A stretch of DNA of 64,000 bases from contig NC_041019.1 of NCBI RefSeq assembly GCF_004193775.1, positions 13,440,204 through 13,504,203 of the forward strand, given 5' to 3'. A program made the position numbers and the translations under genes. Under the pieces are notes generated by a model. The model was given only the letters and a program-made list of their open reading frames with translations, did not search any database and was not told the DNA's origin. The DNA is from Glycine soja. Taxonomy: Eukaryota > Streptophyta > Magnoliopsida > Fabales > Fabaceae. Of this stretch, positions 1 through 11,916 are shown piece by piece; the first letter of the stretch is position 1, and each line of letters begins with the position of its first letter.

Positions 1-308
1 TTTTTTCAGCAAGAAATTATATGGTTTATTTTAAAACCAACATGCCTTAGCTCCAATCCTGGTGTCAATCATTGGCATAGTGATCCCAAAGACATCGAGC
101 TTTTAATTAATTTCACATTTGATATACACATACAAAAGTATCACAATGAAATTCATCTCATCATTTATTCATCAAATCTAATGCAGAATGTCGTCAGTAC
201 ATTATTCCCCGGAATTTAAAATAAGAATTCAACAACATAAAGGGAAATAACATAAATCCAAAGCTTCCACTAACCAAATATATCAAAAGAACTCATAATG
301 CCCATGTT

Positions 309-1860
309 TTAAACATGTTGAATGAAAACAATAGGCCTAAGTCCCTTGGTCAAGGGATCAACTAGCATGGAATTTGTGTCCACATGCTCTACTACTATGG
401 AACCATCTTTCTCAAGATCTTTGACAATTAGGTACTTCAACCTCAAGTGCTTAGATCCACTAGAGGTCTTATTATTATTCATATAAAACACTGCAATTTT
501 GTTATCACAAAAAATCCTCAATGGCCTAGCAAATGAATCCACTATGCAAAGTCCTATTACAAGATTCCTTAACCAAACAACATGAGTAACAACAACATAA
601 CAAGCAATGAACTCTGCTTGCAGGGTAGAAGAGGCAACTAGAGTCTATTTCTTACTTTTCCAGGATATCGCACCTCTAGCCATCATGAAGATGAATCCAT
701 AAGTGGATTTCCTACTATCGAGGCACCCACCAAGATTTGAATCTGTCTACCCCACCTTTAGGTTGTCAGCTCTCCTATACACAAGCATATACTCCTTGGT
801 TTTCTGTAAGTATCATCAACTTTGTAGCAGCTACCCAGTGATCATTCCCAGGGTTTGATTGGTATCTACCAAGAATGCCAACCATAAAGGCAATGTCAGG
901 CCTAGTGCACACTTGGGCATACATAAGGCTGCCTAAAGCACTCCCAAAAGGTTCTATCTTTCATCTTTGCTCGCTCAATCTCATTCTTTGGACATTGACC
1001 ATGCTTAATCCATCATCTTTGACAACTAGAACATCTCTAGGTTTATAATTTTGCATATTTAATCTCTCTAAGACTCTTTTATTGAAAGCCTTTTGAGACA
1101 ATCCTAGTATGTGGCATGATCTATCTCTATGATCTCAGTCCCCAACACAAAAGAAACTTCACCAAGATCTTTCATGTCAAAGGATCTCGTTAACATTTGA
1201 TTTGTCTAATGCAACATGCCAAGGTCATTAGAAGCCAACAAAATATCATCCACATACAACATAAGGAAGAAAAATTTGCTACCACTGATCTTGAGGTATA
1301 AGCACTAATCAACCTTATTCTCCTCAAATCCCATGGAAGTAAAAACTTCATCAAATTTTAGATACCACTATCAAGAAGCTTGTTTCAAGCCATAAATCGA
1401 TCTCTTTAGTTTACATACCAAGTTCTCACTACCACCAGTATGGAAACCCTCAGGTTGTTGTATGTATACTGTCTCACTCAAATCACCATTCAAAAAAGTT
1501 TTCTTTACATCCATTTGATGTAACTCTAAATCAAAGTGAGCACGAGGGCCATAATGATTTTGAAAGAATCCTTTGTAGACACAGGTGAAAAAGTTTATTT
1601 AAAGTCAACACCTTCTTTTTGTGTAAAACCCTTTGGCACCAGTCTAGCCTTGAATCTCTCAATGTTACCATCTAAGTCTTTCTTTGTCTTGAAGAACCAT
1701 TTACAACCAATTGCCTTATATTTTTCAGGCAACTCAACATGCTCCAAAACACTGTTAACTAACATAGATTGCATCTATTCATCCATTTCACACTTCCATA
1801 TTTTTTGACTGAGGGCAAGAATAGCTTCCTAATAGCTCTTTGGATCAACCATATCTCCAA
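309..1860 (-). pseudogene. copia reverse transcriptase and RNase H remnant
   Basis: The last piece (309-542) reads as the end of a copia RNase H: CDNKIAVFYMNNN, then SGSKHLRLKYLIVKDL, then DTNSMLVDPLTKGL, matching the family pattern CDN...A...NP..H.R.KHI...... and the terminal D.LTK motif. Between about 600 and 1860 the minus strand still resembles copia RT in short stretches, but stops and frame changes occur every few dozen codons and no single frame is long. It cannot encode an active enzyme. The remaining part of the element lies at higher coordinates. Confidence 0.75.
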
Positions 1861-1873
1861 TATCATATGCATC

Positions 1874-3403
1874 TTAACTGAGATAGACTTGAAAATCATC
1901 ACTAATAGATGGTATCCTCTCTCTAGTCGAGCTCCTCAAATGAACTTGTGGAACCTGCTCAATAGGTTGTTCATTTTCATTCACAGTAAGAGGATCAATC
2001 AGATCATTGGCTCGAGGGCCAACTATATCTTCAGTCGCAACTACATTCTCAACTGGAATAACATTGGAAACACCAACACTTGGAATAGGTAGTGGAAAAG
2101 AGACAGTCTCGGATGACTCAGTATCAACTCCGTTAGATAGAACAATGGGGTCCGTCACTTCAAGCTCCAAAAAACTTGGTATTCATGGATTCTTCAATTT
2201 TGCTCCCGCTACCAGGACAGAAGAACCTATATCCTTTAACGCGTCTGGATATCCAATAAAAAAACAATGAATTGTCTTGGGGTTTGTCTTTTTCTACAAG
2301 GGATTATAGATTTTCATCTCAGCTAGGCAACCCCAGACTCGAAGATGGTTCAGGCTGGGTTTTCTTCCTATCCGAAGTTCAAAAGGAGTTTTGGGAATGG
2401 ATTTACTAGGAACTTTATTTAGAATGTAAAAGATGGTTTTCAAGGCTTCTCCTCCACAAAAATTCTAGCAAGTTACATCTACTTATCATGTTTCTCATCA
2501 TATCTTTAAGTATCCTATTACACCTTTCTGCTACAACATTTTTGTTTAAGGGTCCCAAACATGGTGTATTGCAAAACTATTCCACAATCTTTCATGGTAG
2601 TGAAAAGTTTCCACTTGAGAGATTTTCTTATAAACTGAATGGTCCCATATGTTGCCTAGTGGCACCATATTTACCATAATTCTCCACCACGGTTAGACCT
2701 CACAACTTTGATAATTTTTCCCAATTGTTTTTCTTCTTGAGTTTTAAAAAAATTTAAACTTTTCAAGTGCTTCAAATTTTTATTTAATAAAATAAATATA
2801 GCCATATTGGGAAAAATCATCAATGAATGTGATGAAAAACTTGTTCCCACAAATTGTAGGAGTTAGGGGCCCACTAATGTCTGTATGAATAATCTGTAAG
2901 AGATCTGAACTTCTAGTTGCACATTTCTTTTTGGTTTTAGTGATACCTTTAATTTCCCCTTGTACAATCCACACAGGCCCAAGTCATCAAAATTCAAGGA
3001 AGGTAGAATATTTGTTTTTGTCAATCTCTCAACCATTTCCCTAGAAATGTGACCTAAGTGTTTATGCCACAACACAAAAGATTTTTTCCTCAATTTTAGA
3101 CCTTTTAGCAACAAAACTCTCAACCAAGGATGAAGAAACATTATCAGGATCTAAAGACAATTTATATAAACCATCCACTGAAGATCCATAACCAACAATT
3201 TGGGAGTTCAACATCAGATTTATTTTCCTGACACTAAAAGTAAAAGTGAAACCAAGTTTGTCTAAACAAGAAACTAAAATTAAATTTCTCCTAAAAGAAG
3301 GTAAATTAAAGGTATCATTCAAAACTAATTCAAATCTAGAAGCTAAAACTAGGCTGATGTCTCCTGCTTTATCCACGAACACTTCAAGATCATTTCCTAC
3401 CAT
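1874..3403 (-). pseudogene. copia integrase with linker, GAG-pre-integrase and protease remnant
   Basis: The minus-strand segment 1874-2170 is the hydrophilic linker between integrase and RT, recognisable by VHLRSSTRERIPSISDDF. At 2780-3141 there is a GAG-pre-integrase stretch (LWHKHLGHISREMVERL, with the zinc-binding histidines) leading into integrase core sequence (LLQIIHTDISGPL, FITFIDDFSQYGYIYF). At 3062-3403 a protease-proximal segment follows (SRFELVLNDTFNLPSFRRNL, LGFTF). The pieces are in different frames with stops between them, so the polyprotein is dead. Domain order agrees with a copia element read right to left. Confidence 0.75.
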
Positions 3404-3575
3404 AGTTTGCTTTCCCTGAGACTAGACTTCCTCAAATTTCTGAACCCCTGTAAAGACACAACAATATGGGTTATGGAACTACTATCAAGCCACCAACAAT
3501 CTATAGGAACATTAACTAGATTAGACTCAAGGCACACAAAAGGTAAGATACTACCTTCAAATTCTTGCTTTTTCT

Positions 3576-4390
3576 TTAACTAGACCTTGAACATCCTATA
3601 GTCAGTTTTCTTGTGCCCTTTCTTCTTACACACCAAGTATCCTTCTTAAAGGTAGTTGACTTAGGACCTCCTACATTTTGTTGTTGACCTTTGCCCGGTT
3701 TCCCAGAACCTTGATATTTATGAGAAGCATTAGATGTACTCTTGGTATTTTCCAATGTCCCTTTCCAGAAGTGGGTTTGCTTTGGACATATTATATGGCT
3801 ATGCCACTCTTTTCTTTCTTTGAGTTTCTCTTCCTTAGTGACACATTTGGTAATAAGGTCATTCATTGTCCATTTCAGACAATGGTGTTATAGGCAAGTT
3901 TAATTTGTGTGAAATCAGTGGGTAGGCAATTTAAGGCATGTTCAACAATGAATTTCTCATTAATGTCAATTTTGTGAGATTTAAGCTTGGTTTGGATGTG
4001 AATCATCTTCACAATTAATTCCCTTACACCATTAACATTATCATATCTCATGTCCATTAACTGCTTCATTAAACATCTAAACTCAACATTATCTGATACT
4101 CGATACCTCTCTCCTAGAGCGTAAAGAAACTCCTTGGCTGTCACTTTCTCTGGCAAATCACTCAAAAGATGTTCAAAGACTATCATCTTGATGACAATTA
4201 TACTTATCCTATTAGACCTCTCCAACTTAGCCAAAAGTTTCTTTTTCTCAGGTGTGCTCTTCACATTGATCATAGGCTTACTCTCACATAAAGCTAAATC
4301 ATGATAAGAAATTCATAAGAAAAATTCCAAATTGTCCTTCCATTTGGGGTAATTTGATCCATTCAAGATCTCAATGGAAGAAGAACAATT
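3576..4390 (-). pseudogene. copia gag remnant (UBN2-like)
   Basis: The minus-strand ORF 3875-4273 carries the copia gag core: KMIVFEHLLSDLPEKVTAKEFLYALGERY, then LMKQLMDMRYDNVNGVRELIVKM and FIVEHALNCLPTDFTQIKLAYNT. The preceding stretch up to about 4390 contains a NGSNYPKWKDNLEFF-like segment with a stop after it. A lysine and glycine rich tail (3576-3866) follows in another frame, in the place where a zinc knuckle region would lie. Frameshifted and inactive. Confidence 0.75.
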
Positions 4391-5040
4391 ATTTACATAA
4401 AAGTTCACTGCTAAGTCAACACAAGAATGCATCAGGATAAATTCAGGACAAGATATAGTTCTAAATGAAACAAGCTATCAAAATGAGGCTAGTACCATAA
4501 CACATTCCCCTTTGGGAAGAATGTACAAACCAATGTTATAGCCAAGGTCACTACCTCAGATGGGTTAATCCATGAACATACACAAAATTAAGAAAATAGT
4601 CCCCTTTGGGAAGACATATCCTTAACTTAGTGCATTCCCCAATAACTCCATCTACTTGTAACTCTCAACCTAAACACACAACCACCCCCTTTGGGCAGAC
4701 AATAACATGCAAAGATTAAAAGAATTTCTCAAATTATAAAAATATTTCATGAATCAAAATAAGTGATCCCACTTTGGTGGTAACAACTTATAGTAACCCA
4801 TGAAAATTCTCGAATAGGAATCATTTTTTTTCTCTTGTCCAAAAACATGATCTAGTCAACAAACAAATGCATAAAAAAAGCATCCTTATTGGTCAAATAA
4901 ATTAAAAGAGCATTCCCCGTATACTTTGATCTTAAACAGTAACAATAAAATAAATCTTGAATTTTGGTGATTGCGATTTGGAAATTTAGAACACCAATTT
5001 TAATTTACTTACTTGTTGAAGACATGATCAAAAGAATCAT
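4391..5040 (-). other. Untranslated leader of the first copia element, with repeated CCCCTTTGGG
   Basis: No coding frame. The motif CCCCTTTGGG followed by A/CAGA recurs at about 4508, 4602 and 4687. No primer binding site was found. Confidence 0.4.
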
Positions 5041-5565
5041 TGTGTATATGTAGCGGTGGTGGGGTAAGCAAAACCTAACCTCGACCCGTCCCATTGTCAT
5101 GCCTAAGAATTAGAAACAAAATTTATGACATTAATTTGTCAGAAAATAAAATTTATTAAAAAATAAAAAATATCAGGGATAAAAAATATATCAAGTCTTT
5201 AGTGTTTGATGGGATGTAACTTTATTTTATTTTTTCCCATGAATATTTATACACGTGAAGATATGATTTTAAATTCATGTGAAATAGACATGACCGTTAA
5301 ATTAGTATTAGTCCATATAAAATTGAACGGGTCACACTATTACACGTTTAGAGTCCCTGTGTCACAGAATTGAGTAATAGAAAACAACGAGGGCTACACC
5401 CGGAGAGTGTTATGCAGATGGTGTTTGATAAAATATTTTAATTAAAATTTTTAAATATTTTTTGAGATATTATTTAAAAAATATTTTTAAAACATTAAAT
5501 TTTAATTTTAATTTTTTTGTTTTTAATATTATTCATTTATTTTCAGTACGGAATGTATATATTTG
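5041..5565. other. AT-rich intergenic DNA
   Basis: No coding frame, RNA gene or recognised repeat seen. The sequence is strongly AT rich with many homopolymer A and T runs. Confidence 0.5.
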
Positions 5566-5682
5566 TTAGTGACGGAAAATATACATTTGTGACAGAAGGT
5601 GATTGCTACATTACAAAATCCCTCGTTAAACTTTTGTGATACTCCTTTTGGTGACAAAATCACCATTAATATCCGTCACTAA
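5566..5682. mobile_element. MITE-like sequence with 11-bp terminal inverted repeats
   Basis: TTAGTGACGGA at 5566-5576 is exactly inverted as TCCGTCACTAA at 5672-5682. Inside, GTGACAGAAGGTGAT near the left end and GGTGACAAAATCACC near the right give further inverted similarity. The 117-bp size and lack of coding fit a small non-autonomous DNA transposon. No clear target duplication was seen, so family assignment is open. Confidence 0.5.
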
Positions 5683-6317
5683 TTCATCCTTTTGAAAAAT
5701 TATTTTGATAAATAGAATGCATTATTTATTTCAAAAACAAATAATTTGAATCTTTGCTAATTATCCCTTAAATTATTATTTTATTTACTCTTTCACTATA
5801 TGCTATTATAATTACATGCAATAATAATTAAAAAAAAAGAAATTGTGTATTCTTTGAGTTGCTTCCTTAATTATTTATAATCACTATATAAATTTTGAAA
5901 ATATAATTAATATTTTTTACATTATTAATTATTCAAATAAATCCCTCCCATAAACAACTATATAATTCATGAATTTAAAATTTAATATATTTTATTACAT
6001 TAATGTTGATTCTGTTAATTAATTTCAAGAAAACCATTTCTTTATCATTATATTTTTTAAAAGTAATAATGGTTGTGGAAATTAATTTAAAAAAGGTATT
6101 CAATGTGTTGTAATAATTTCAATTTTAAAAAATACTAATATATGTGTGGAAATTGTTTGATGAGGATTCTCTGTGCATTGTTGATTGAAGACTCATCACC
6201 AACATGTATTATAGAGAATTTGCCGGTTGTTCAGAATCCAACAACGTGGAGGACAATAATTTAATACTACTATTACTAAATATAAAATTGAATGGCTCAC
6301 CCTAATTATTACACGTT
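5683..6317. other. AT-rich intergenic DNA
   Basis: No gene or RNA signature recognised; mostly A/T runs with no frame longer than a few dozen codons. Confidence 0.5.
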
Positions 6318-6755
6318 TAAAGTGCGTTTGGATAGATAATTTTAATTATGAAAAGTAATTTATCAAGAGAATTTAAATTTTTATAATCTAAAATTTATTG
6401 TTTGGATGCTTTTTTTATAAAGAATTTAAATTTTTGAAATTTTAAAACAAAATTTTAAACAATTAAAAATGCAAAATTTTAATTTTCTTCTAAATTATGA
6501 AAAATTGAAATTCTCCATAAGAACTTAAATTTCAAAATGTTTTCGTATTTCCTTTATATCTTTTATCTTCTCTTCCACCTGAAAGTTTTCAAAATCTCGT
6601 TCTCGAACTCGCGATTCATTTTCTTTCACTCTCACAATTTTTTTTATTTAAATACAAAATTTTGAAAATAAAAAAATTTCAATTAAAGTATTTAAAATTA
6701 TTAAAATTTAAAATTTCTCAGAATTTTTAAATTTCCTCATTCAAATACATTGTTA
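6318..6755. mobile_element. Possible larger MITE with imperfect inverted ends
   Basis: The left end (GTGCGTTTGGATAGATAATT) resembles the inverse of the right end (CAATGTATTTGAATGAGGAA when reversed). The interior is AT rich and itself contains inverted AATTTAAATTTTT stretches. This fits a palindrome-like MITE, but the repeats are diverged and no target duplication was confirmed. Confidence 0.35.
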
Positions 6756-6862
6756 GCATCTTTTTATTACAGAATTTGCTGGTAAAAGATATTTCAAGAT
6801 AGTTCAATTAATAAAAATGAATGTGTTGAAAAGGATATATTTCTAGTATTTTTCTTGGTTGA

Positions 6863-6954
6863 ACAAGTCGACACGTAATGCAGAGGAAACTACAGCAAAT
6901 CCTACCACACAAGTCGACAAGTAATGCAGAGGAAATTAAAGCAAAACCTACCAA
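6863..6954. repeat. Two tandem copies of a 46-bp unit
   Basis: The unit beginning ACAAGTCGACACGTAATGCA at 6863-6908 is repeated at 6909-6954 with about five substitutions. It lies within a stretch (6808-7074) whose minus strand has a short hydrophobic frame that I do not regard as a gene. Confidence 0.8.
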
Positions 6955-8130
6955 AAGATACCAGCTATAATTCCCCACTGAACCCCACAAGATGAATGTT
7001 AATGTATACCTGTACCCTATAAAGAACGTAGAAACAAATGGACCCCCTAAGAGTATCAAAACAGATGCCAACATTAAAACAAGACAGAAACCAAATTATT
7101 TAAGCCAACTATTTCAACTCCTTCTACAACACAACTTTGTTACGAAAATATGATTTTTATAAAAAAGAATATGATATACTCTTTTTTTTTACGTACAAAT
7201 CTAGACTTACTTTTGTTAATTCAAATTTTATTTTTTGTCTATAATTTTTTTAATACAAAAAATATAACTTACATGGATTAGCGACAATAATATGGCATTT
7301 TATACGTACGTATTAAAAATATGATGCACTAATTAAATATACAAACTTTTTATATCAACAAAATTAACTTTTTATACAAACTATCATTCTATTGAAAGAT
7401 CATGGTACAAGTTTTTGGAAGATCATTTATGATTGAAAATTAAATATTAATAATATATTTTTTTAATGCACTCTTTTAAATATTTTTTTATTATTTAAAA
7501 TTTATTGAAAATTATAAAATTTGGTGGGTCTCATATATCTTATTTAATGTTATGATTTTATTATTTGTAATAAACTTTAAACTAAGAGTATATGTTAAAA
7601 AGAGAACAATGTAATGTGTGTTGTTGCTAGCTATTCTTTTTTTTACTATAGTATTAGCACAAAGTAATCTTGTTTGAAGTTGTGACTAATTTTCATCCAA
7701 AAACATAAACACACATAAGATAGATATTTCCTTCATGACATGTTTTATTTTATATCCAAAGATAAAATTAAAATTTTAAAACACTCAGTTAAGAGACAAA
7801 AATCGTTATGACTTATATTAACCATTATAGATGGTGGGATGTTCTTTATGCTTGTGTAAAACAAAATATACCCTTTATGAATTATTTATTGCAGTAGATA
7901 GGTATATTAAAGAGAGTTTAATTTGGGACAGTTTTGGTATTAGTTTCCCAACTAAAAATATTTGCTATTTTTTTGGTTCTTCGTATTTGTGAAATGTTGT
8001 TTTAAATTAATTCCTCAACATAATTCTGGAGCACTAAAATTTGCTCTGTTTAATCCCTCAAATTCACTTTAGGAGACTAAAAACAACATTCTACAAATCG
8101 AGGGACTAAACACATTTAAGTCTTATTTTC
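6955..8130. other. Intergenic DNA upstream of the BAHD gene
   Basis: AT-rich sequence without coding signal. It must contain the upstream promoter of the acyltransferase gene, but apart from the TATA box at its end I see no element that I can name. Confidence 0.5.
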
Positions 8131-8138
8131 TATATATA
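8131..8138 (+). promoter_or_regulatory. TATA box of the BAHD gene
   Basis: TATATATA lies 10 bases before the first in-frame ATG (8148) and 58 bases before the second (8196). Plant transcription usually starts about 25-35 bases after the TATA box. That places the transcript start near 8160-8172, which excludes the first ATG and favours 8196. Confidence 0.55.
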
Positions 8139-8195
8139 GATGTTCGCATGATGCAAAGCTCCAGGAAGCACATAAGATCCAAGCCATTTACAAAA

Positions 8196-9761
8196 ATGGT
8201 AACCATTAAAGCATCTTACACAGTCCTTCCAAATGAACCAACTCCGGAGGGCCTTTTATGGCTATCTGATATTGATCAAGTGGCACGTCTACGCCACACA
8301 CCCACCATCTACATTTTCCATGCAAAACACAACCATGATACATTAATTGAGAGGATGAGAAACTCTCTTAGCAAGATTTTGGTTCACTACTATCCAATAG
8401 CCGGTCGATTGAGAAGGATAGAAGGTAGTGGTCGATTGGAATTGGATTGCAATGCAAAAGGGGTGGTGTTGCTTGAAGCTGAATCCACAAAAACATTGGA
8501 TGATTATGGAGACTTTTTACGTGAGTCCATCAAGGACTTGGTTCCAACGGTTGATTACACAAGCCCTATAGAGGAACTTCCCTCGCTACTAGTTCAAGTA
8601 ACAACATTCCATGGTGGTAAATCCTTTGCCATTGGAGTTGCCTTATGCCATATCTTGTGTGATGGGGTTGGTGCCATTCAGTTTATCAACTCTTGGGCAA
8701 AGTTAGCTCGAGGAGACACATTGGAGCCACATGAGATGCCATTTCTGGATCGAACAGTGCTCAAGTTCCCACACCCTCTGTCGCCGCCGCGCTTTGATCA
8801 CCTGGAGTTCAAGCCTTTGCCACTTATATTGGGAAGATCTGACAACACAGTAGAGAAAAACAAGAAGGTTGATGCCACCTTGCTGAAGCTAACACCAGAA
8901 CAAGTGGGGAAGCTGAAGAAGAAGGCCAATGATGACTCAACAAAAGAAGGGTCAAGACCTTATAGCAGATTTGAAGCTATTGCTGCACATATATGGAGAT
9001 GTGCCTCTAAGGCTCGTGAACTAGATAAGAATCAACCAACTCTAGTTCGGTTCAATGCCGATATTCGCAATAGACTAATTCCACCTCTCCCTAAGAATTA
9101 TTTTGGGAATGCTTTGTCCTTAACAACAGCATCATGTCACGTTGGAGATGTCATATCAAATTCTTTGAGTTATGCTGCTCAGAAGATAAGGGAAGCAATT
9201 GAAGTGGTTACATATGAGTATATATGGTCACAGGTAGGACCAAGTTTTTTGGTACCCTTATGGTATCTATTCCTTTAACACTACTACTTTTATAATTTGA
9301 AACTTTTCTTCTTCTTCTTCTTATATTTAGATAAGGAAAATTTAAAATAATTAAGCTATAAAATCATACATATCAGGTGTGATGATTTATTTATGTAAAA
9401 CTCTCAATAGACTAATAGAGAACACTGATTTTTTTTCCCCTTTTTTCCACAGATAGATGTGATTAGAGGTCAGGAGCAACTGGATAATGCAAGGGCTTTG
9501 TTCTTTGGACAAAATGAAGGAAAGGATGCCTTGTTTTATGGGAACCCTAACCTTCTTATTACAAGTTGGATGAGCATGCCAATGCACGAAGCAGATTTTG
9601 GCTGGGGAAAGCCTGTGTATTTAGGTCTAGGAAGTGTATCTACACAAGATAGGGCACTGATTATTCAAAGCCCTGATGGTGACGGCTCTATTATTCTGTC
9701 CATACACTTTCAGATGGAACATATGCAGCTTTTCAAGAAATATTTTTATGAAGATATGTGA
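8196..9761 (+). CDS. BAHD acyltransferase, spermidine hydroxycinnamoyltransferase-like; two exons
   Basis: Exons 8196-9233 and 9453-9761 are joined by a phase-0 GT-AG intron (donor CAG/GTAGGA, acceptor after CCACAG), giving 448 residues, normal for BAHD enzymes. The family transfers acyl groups from CoA thioesters to an alcohol or amine in the cytosol. Catalytic HILCD (HxxxD) is at residues 152-156, in the usual N-terminal half. The structural DFGWG motif is at 394-398. The N-terminus (KASYTVLPNEPTP) and the C-terminal part (FYGNPNL...DFGWGK...FKKYFYED) most resemble spermidine hydroxycinnamoyltransferases of phenolamide synthesis, but acceptor specificity cannot be read from sequence alone. 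An upstream in-frame ATG at 8148 would add 16 residues. I prefer 8196 because the family starts there and the TATA box is too close to 8148. No stops or frame errors; this is the only gene here that looks functional. Confidence 0.88.
9234..9452 (+). other. Intron of the BAHD gene
   Basis: 219 bases, GT at 9234 and AG at 9451-9452, with a T-rich tract just before the acceptor. Both exon ends are in phase 0, and coding similarity to the family resumes at once on the far side. Confidence 0.85.
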
Positions 9762-9839
9762 ACTATATTCACATCGCTACTATCTTGAACTTCTTGTATG
9801 GGAGCTTAATTTACGTGTGATCTGCAATTTCTCATGTTT

Positions 9840-9845
9840 AATAAA
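9840..9845 (+). terminator. Candidate polyadenylation signal of the BAHD gene
   Basis: AATAAA lies 79 bases after the TGA stop at 9759-9761, a usual distance for a plant near-upstream element. Confidence 0.45.
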
Positions 9846-10739
9846 TTTAGTTAACCATGTGGGTTAACTATAAGCTTGAATATGACTGATTAGCTATAAT
9901 TTTGTTCATAATTCCATTGTCTTTTAATCTATTGGGAAATATGTGGAGAATGTTTTAATTAACTTTGAATATAAATTAAATAATTTAAAGACACTTTCAT
10001 TCGAGATTTGGTTATATAACTTTACTTTTGATATTTGAGATAATATTATGTAATTATTGTATTTGTTTTAAAATATAAAAGAAATAGGCCAACGCTAAAT
10101 AATTATATATTAAAAATTTGCAAGATTTATTGTATATTCCTTCGGAAAAAAAATCAGCAAATTTTGAAAATTATAATAGTAAAATCAAGTTTCACAACAA
10201 AATTGGACATTTTACTGTAGTTGTAAAGGTAATTATGAAAGAAGACAAAATAATGAATCAAAATGAATGATATTCAAAAGAGGTAACATAGAGGTATGAT
10301 ATTCACAACTAAACGTGTAAATGTGGATGATACGATATTCACAACTAAAAGTGGAATAATACAAGTGAAATGAATAAACAAAAAATAATCATAGTCCATA
10401 ACGATGATAACATAGAGGTAAATCCCAATGATTGGTCATCCATATTCTCATCATAATTTAGATTGTTATGAATCAAGATGAATTGGTTGTGGAAAAGAAA
10501 ATATTTTGGGAACAAAAAAGGAGCTGTGTTGTTTTATTATCAGGAAAAACAAAACTTATCTACATGTGATAGTTGTGATAGTATGCCATTTGTTATTAAT
10601 AGAATAACAAAAAAATAACTACCTAAGGTTATCAACCTACTCCCGAACTAACCAATTAATATATATTGGATCACATACAACAATCTTCACCATGTTCTAA
10701 CGCTTAGTTAGAACCAATAATATTCAACCACTATAAACA
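9846..10739. other. Intergenic DNA
   Basis: AT-rich, no coding frame. A sequence near 10290 (GATATTCACAACTAAA) recurs near 10332 as a short local direct repeat. Confidence 0.5.
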
Positions 10740-10749
10740 ATAGTTGAAC

Positions 10750-11860
10750 TTCTCAAAGGAGAAAGCCTTTGTGAGCATGCATGCCATTCTCATTTGTAGA
10801 TATCTTCTCAACAGCAACAACTTCACTCTTGATCGTATCTCAAATGAAGTGATACTTGACATCCACATGTTTTTTTTTTCCTATCATGATACTCTTGCAC
10901 TTTGATTGTCACAGTGAATTACAATTGTTTTCAGCTCTTTCACTGGGAGTATTTCTGGAACCAAGCCTCTTAACCACAGTGTTTTCTTTACAGCATCATT
11001 AGCTGCTATGTATTCAACTTCAATAGTGGATAAGGCCACTATTGACTGCAAATTAGCACTAGCATATGACACTTTTTGCATATAAGCTATATCTTCATCA
11101 GACTTTGGTTTTTGTTCCTTAGACAACTTAAAGTGTTGTGCTAGGGGAGTGATAATTGACTTTGCTCCTTTTAAATTGAATCTTTCCAAGACTCTTTTGA
11201 GGTAATCTATCTGAGATAGGTACAACACTTTTCCTCCCTATTCGTGGTTATTTCTATACCAAGGATCTTCTTAGCATGTCCAAGATCTTTCATCTCAAAC
11301 TCTAGATTCAACAATTTCTTAACTCTAGAAATTTCAGTCATGCTTTAGCTGGTCAGTAGCATATATATCACCAACATACAACAACAAGTAAATTAGTTTC
11401 TCATTCTTGTGACATTTCTAGTACACACAATAGTCATAAACACTCCTAGAAAATCCAATTTTAATCATATAATCATCAAAACGCCTATACCACATTCTAG
11501 GAGATTGTTTAAGATCATATAAGGATCGATTGAGCAAACATACCTTATGTTCATCACCCTTTTTGACAAAACTAGTAGGTTGCTTCATATAAATGGTCTC
11601 ATCCAGCTTCCCATGCAAAAAGGTTGTTTTGACATCCATCTGCTCAAGCTTCATATCAAAATGAGCTACCATAACTATTATTGAATTATGCTTTACCACA
11701 GGTGAGATGATTTCTACAAAATCTACTCCTTCCTTTTGGGTAAACCCACAAACTACAAGCCTAGCTTTGAACCTTGCACTTTGAACTCCTTCAATAACTT
11801 CTTTCCTCTTGAATAGCCATCTACATCCAACAATTGATTGCCCTTTAGGATAATCTACAA
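10750..11860 (-). pseudogene. copia RT and RNase H remnant
   Basis: RT motifs at 11418-11699 are clear: DVKTTFLHGKLDETIYMKQP, then CLLNRSLYDLKQSPRMWYRRFD, the strongly conserved copia stretch. RNase H at 10884-11228 has YLKRVLERFNLKGAKS, LSTIEVEYIAANDAVKKTLWLRGL and IHCDNQSARVS, retaining the acidic residues of E.EY and CDN. Around 11230-11410 the catalytic YVDD region is disrupted by frame changes. Not functional. Confidence 0.85.
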
Positions 11861-11916
11861 GTGTTCATGTTTTATTTTTTTTCTAGAGAATTCATTTCTT
11901 CTTCCATAGCTTCAAT

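Larger units (their letters stand above)
1..5040 (-). mobile_element. Degenerate Ty1/copia retrotransposon, outer ends not resolved
   Basis: On the minus strand, pieces occur in the order gag, protease, integrase, reverse transcriptase, RNase H from high to low coordinate, which is the Ty1/copia order. All domains are broken by stops and frameshifts, so this is an old copy. I could not identify a tRNA-iMet-type primer binding site or a clean LTR pair. The low-coordinate end may lie before base 1, and the right end near 5040 is set only by loss of element-like sequence. Confidence 0.8.

Noticed and set aside
1536..2270. Plus-strand ORFs over the first copia element
   Set aside because: They lie opposite recognisable copia integrase, linker and RT sequence on the minus strand.
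6808..7074. Hydrophobic minus-strand frame (GGPFVSTFFIGYRYTLTF...)
   Set aside because: Short, overlaps the 46-bp tandem duplication, has no family I recognise and no start or splice context that is convincing.
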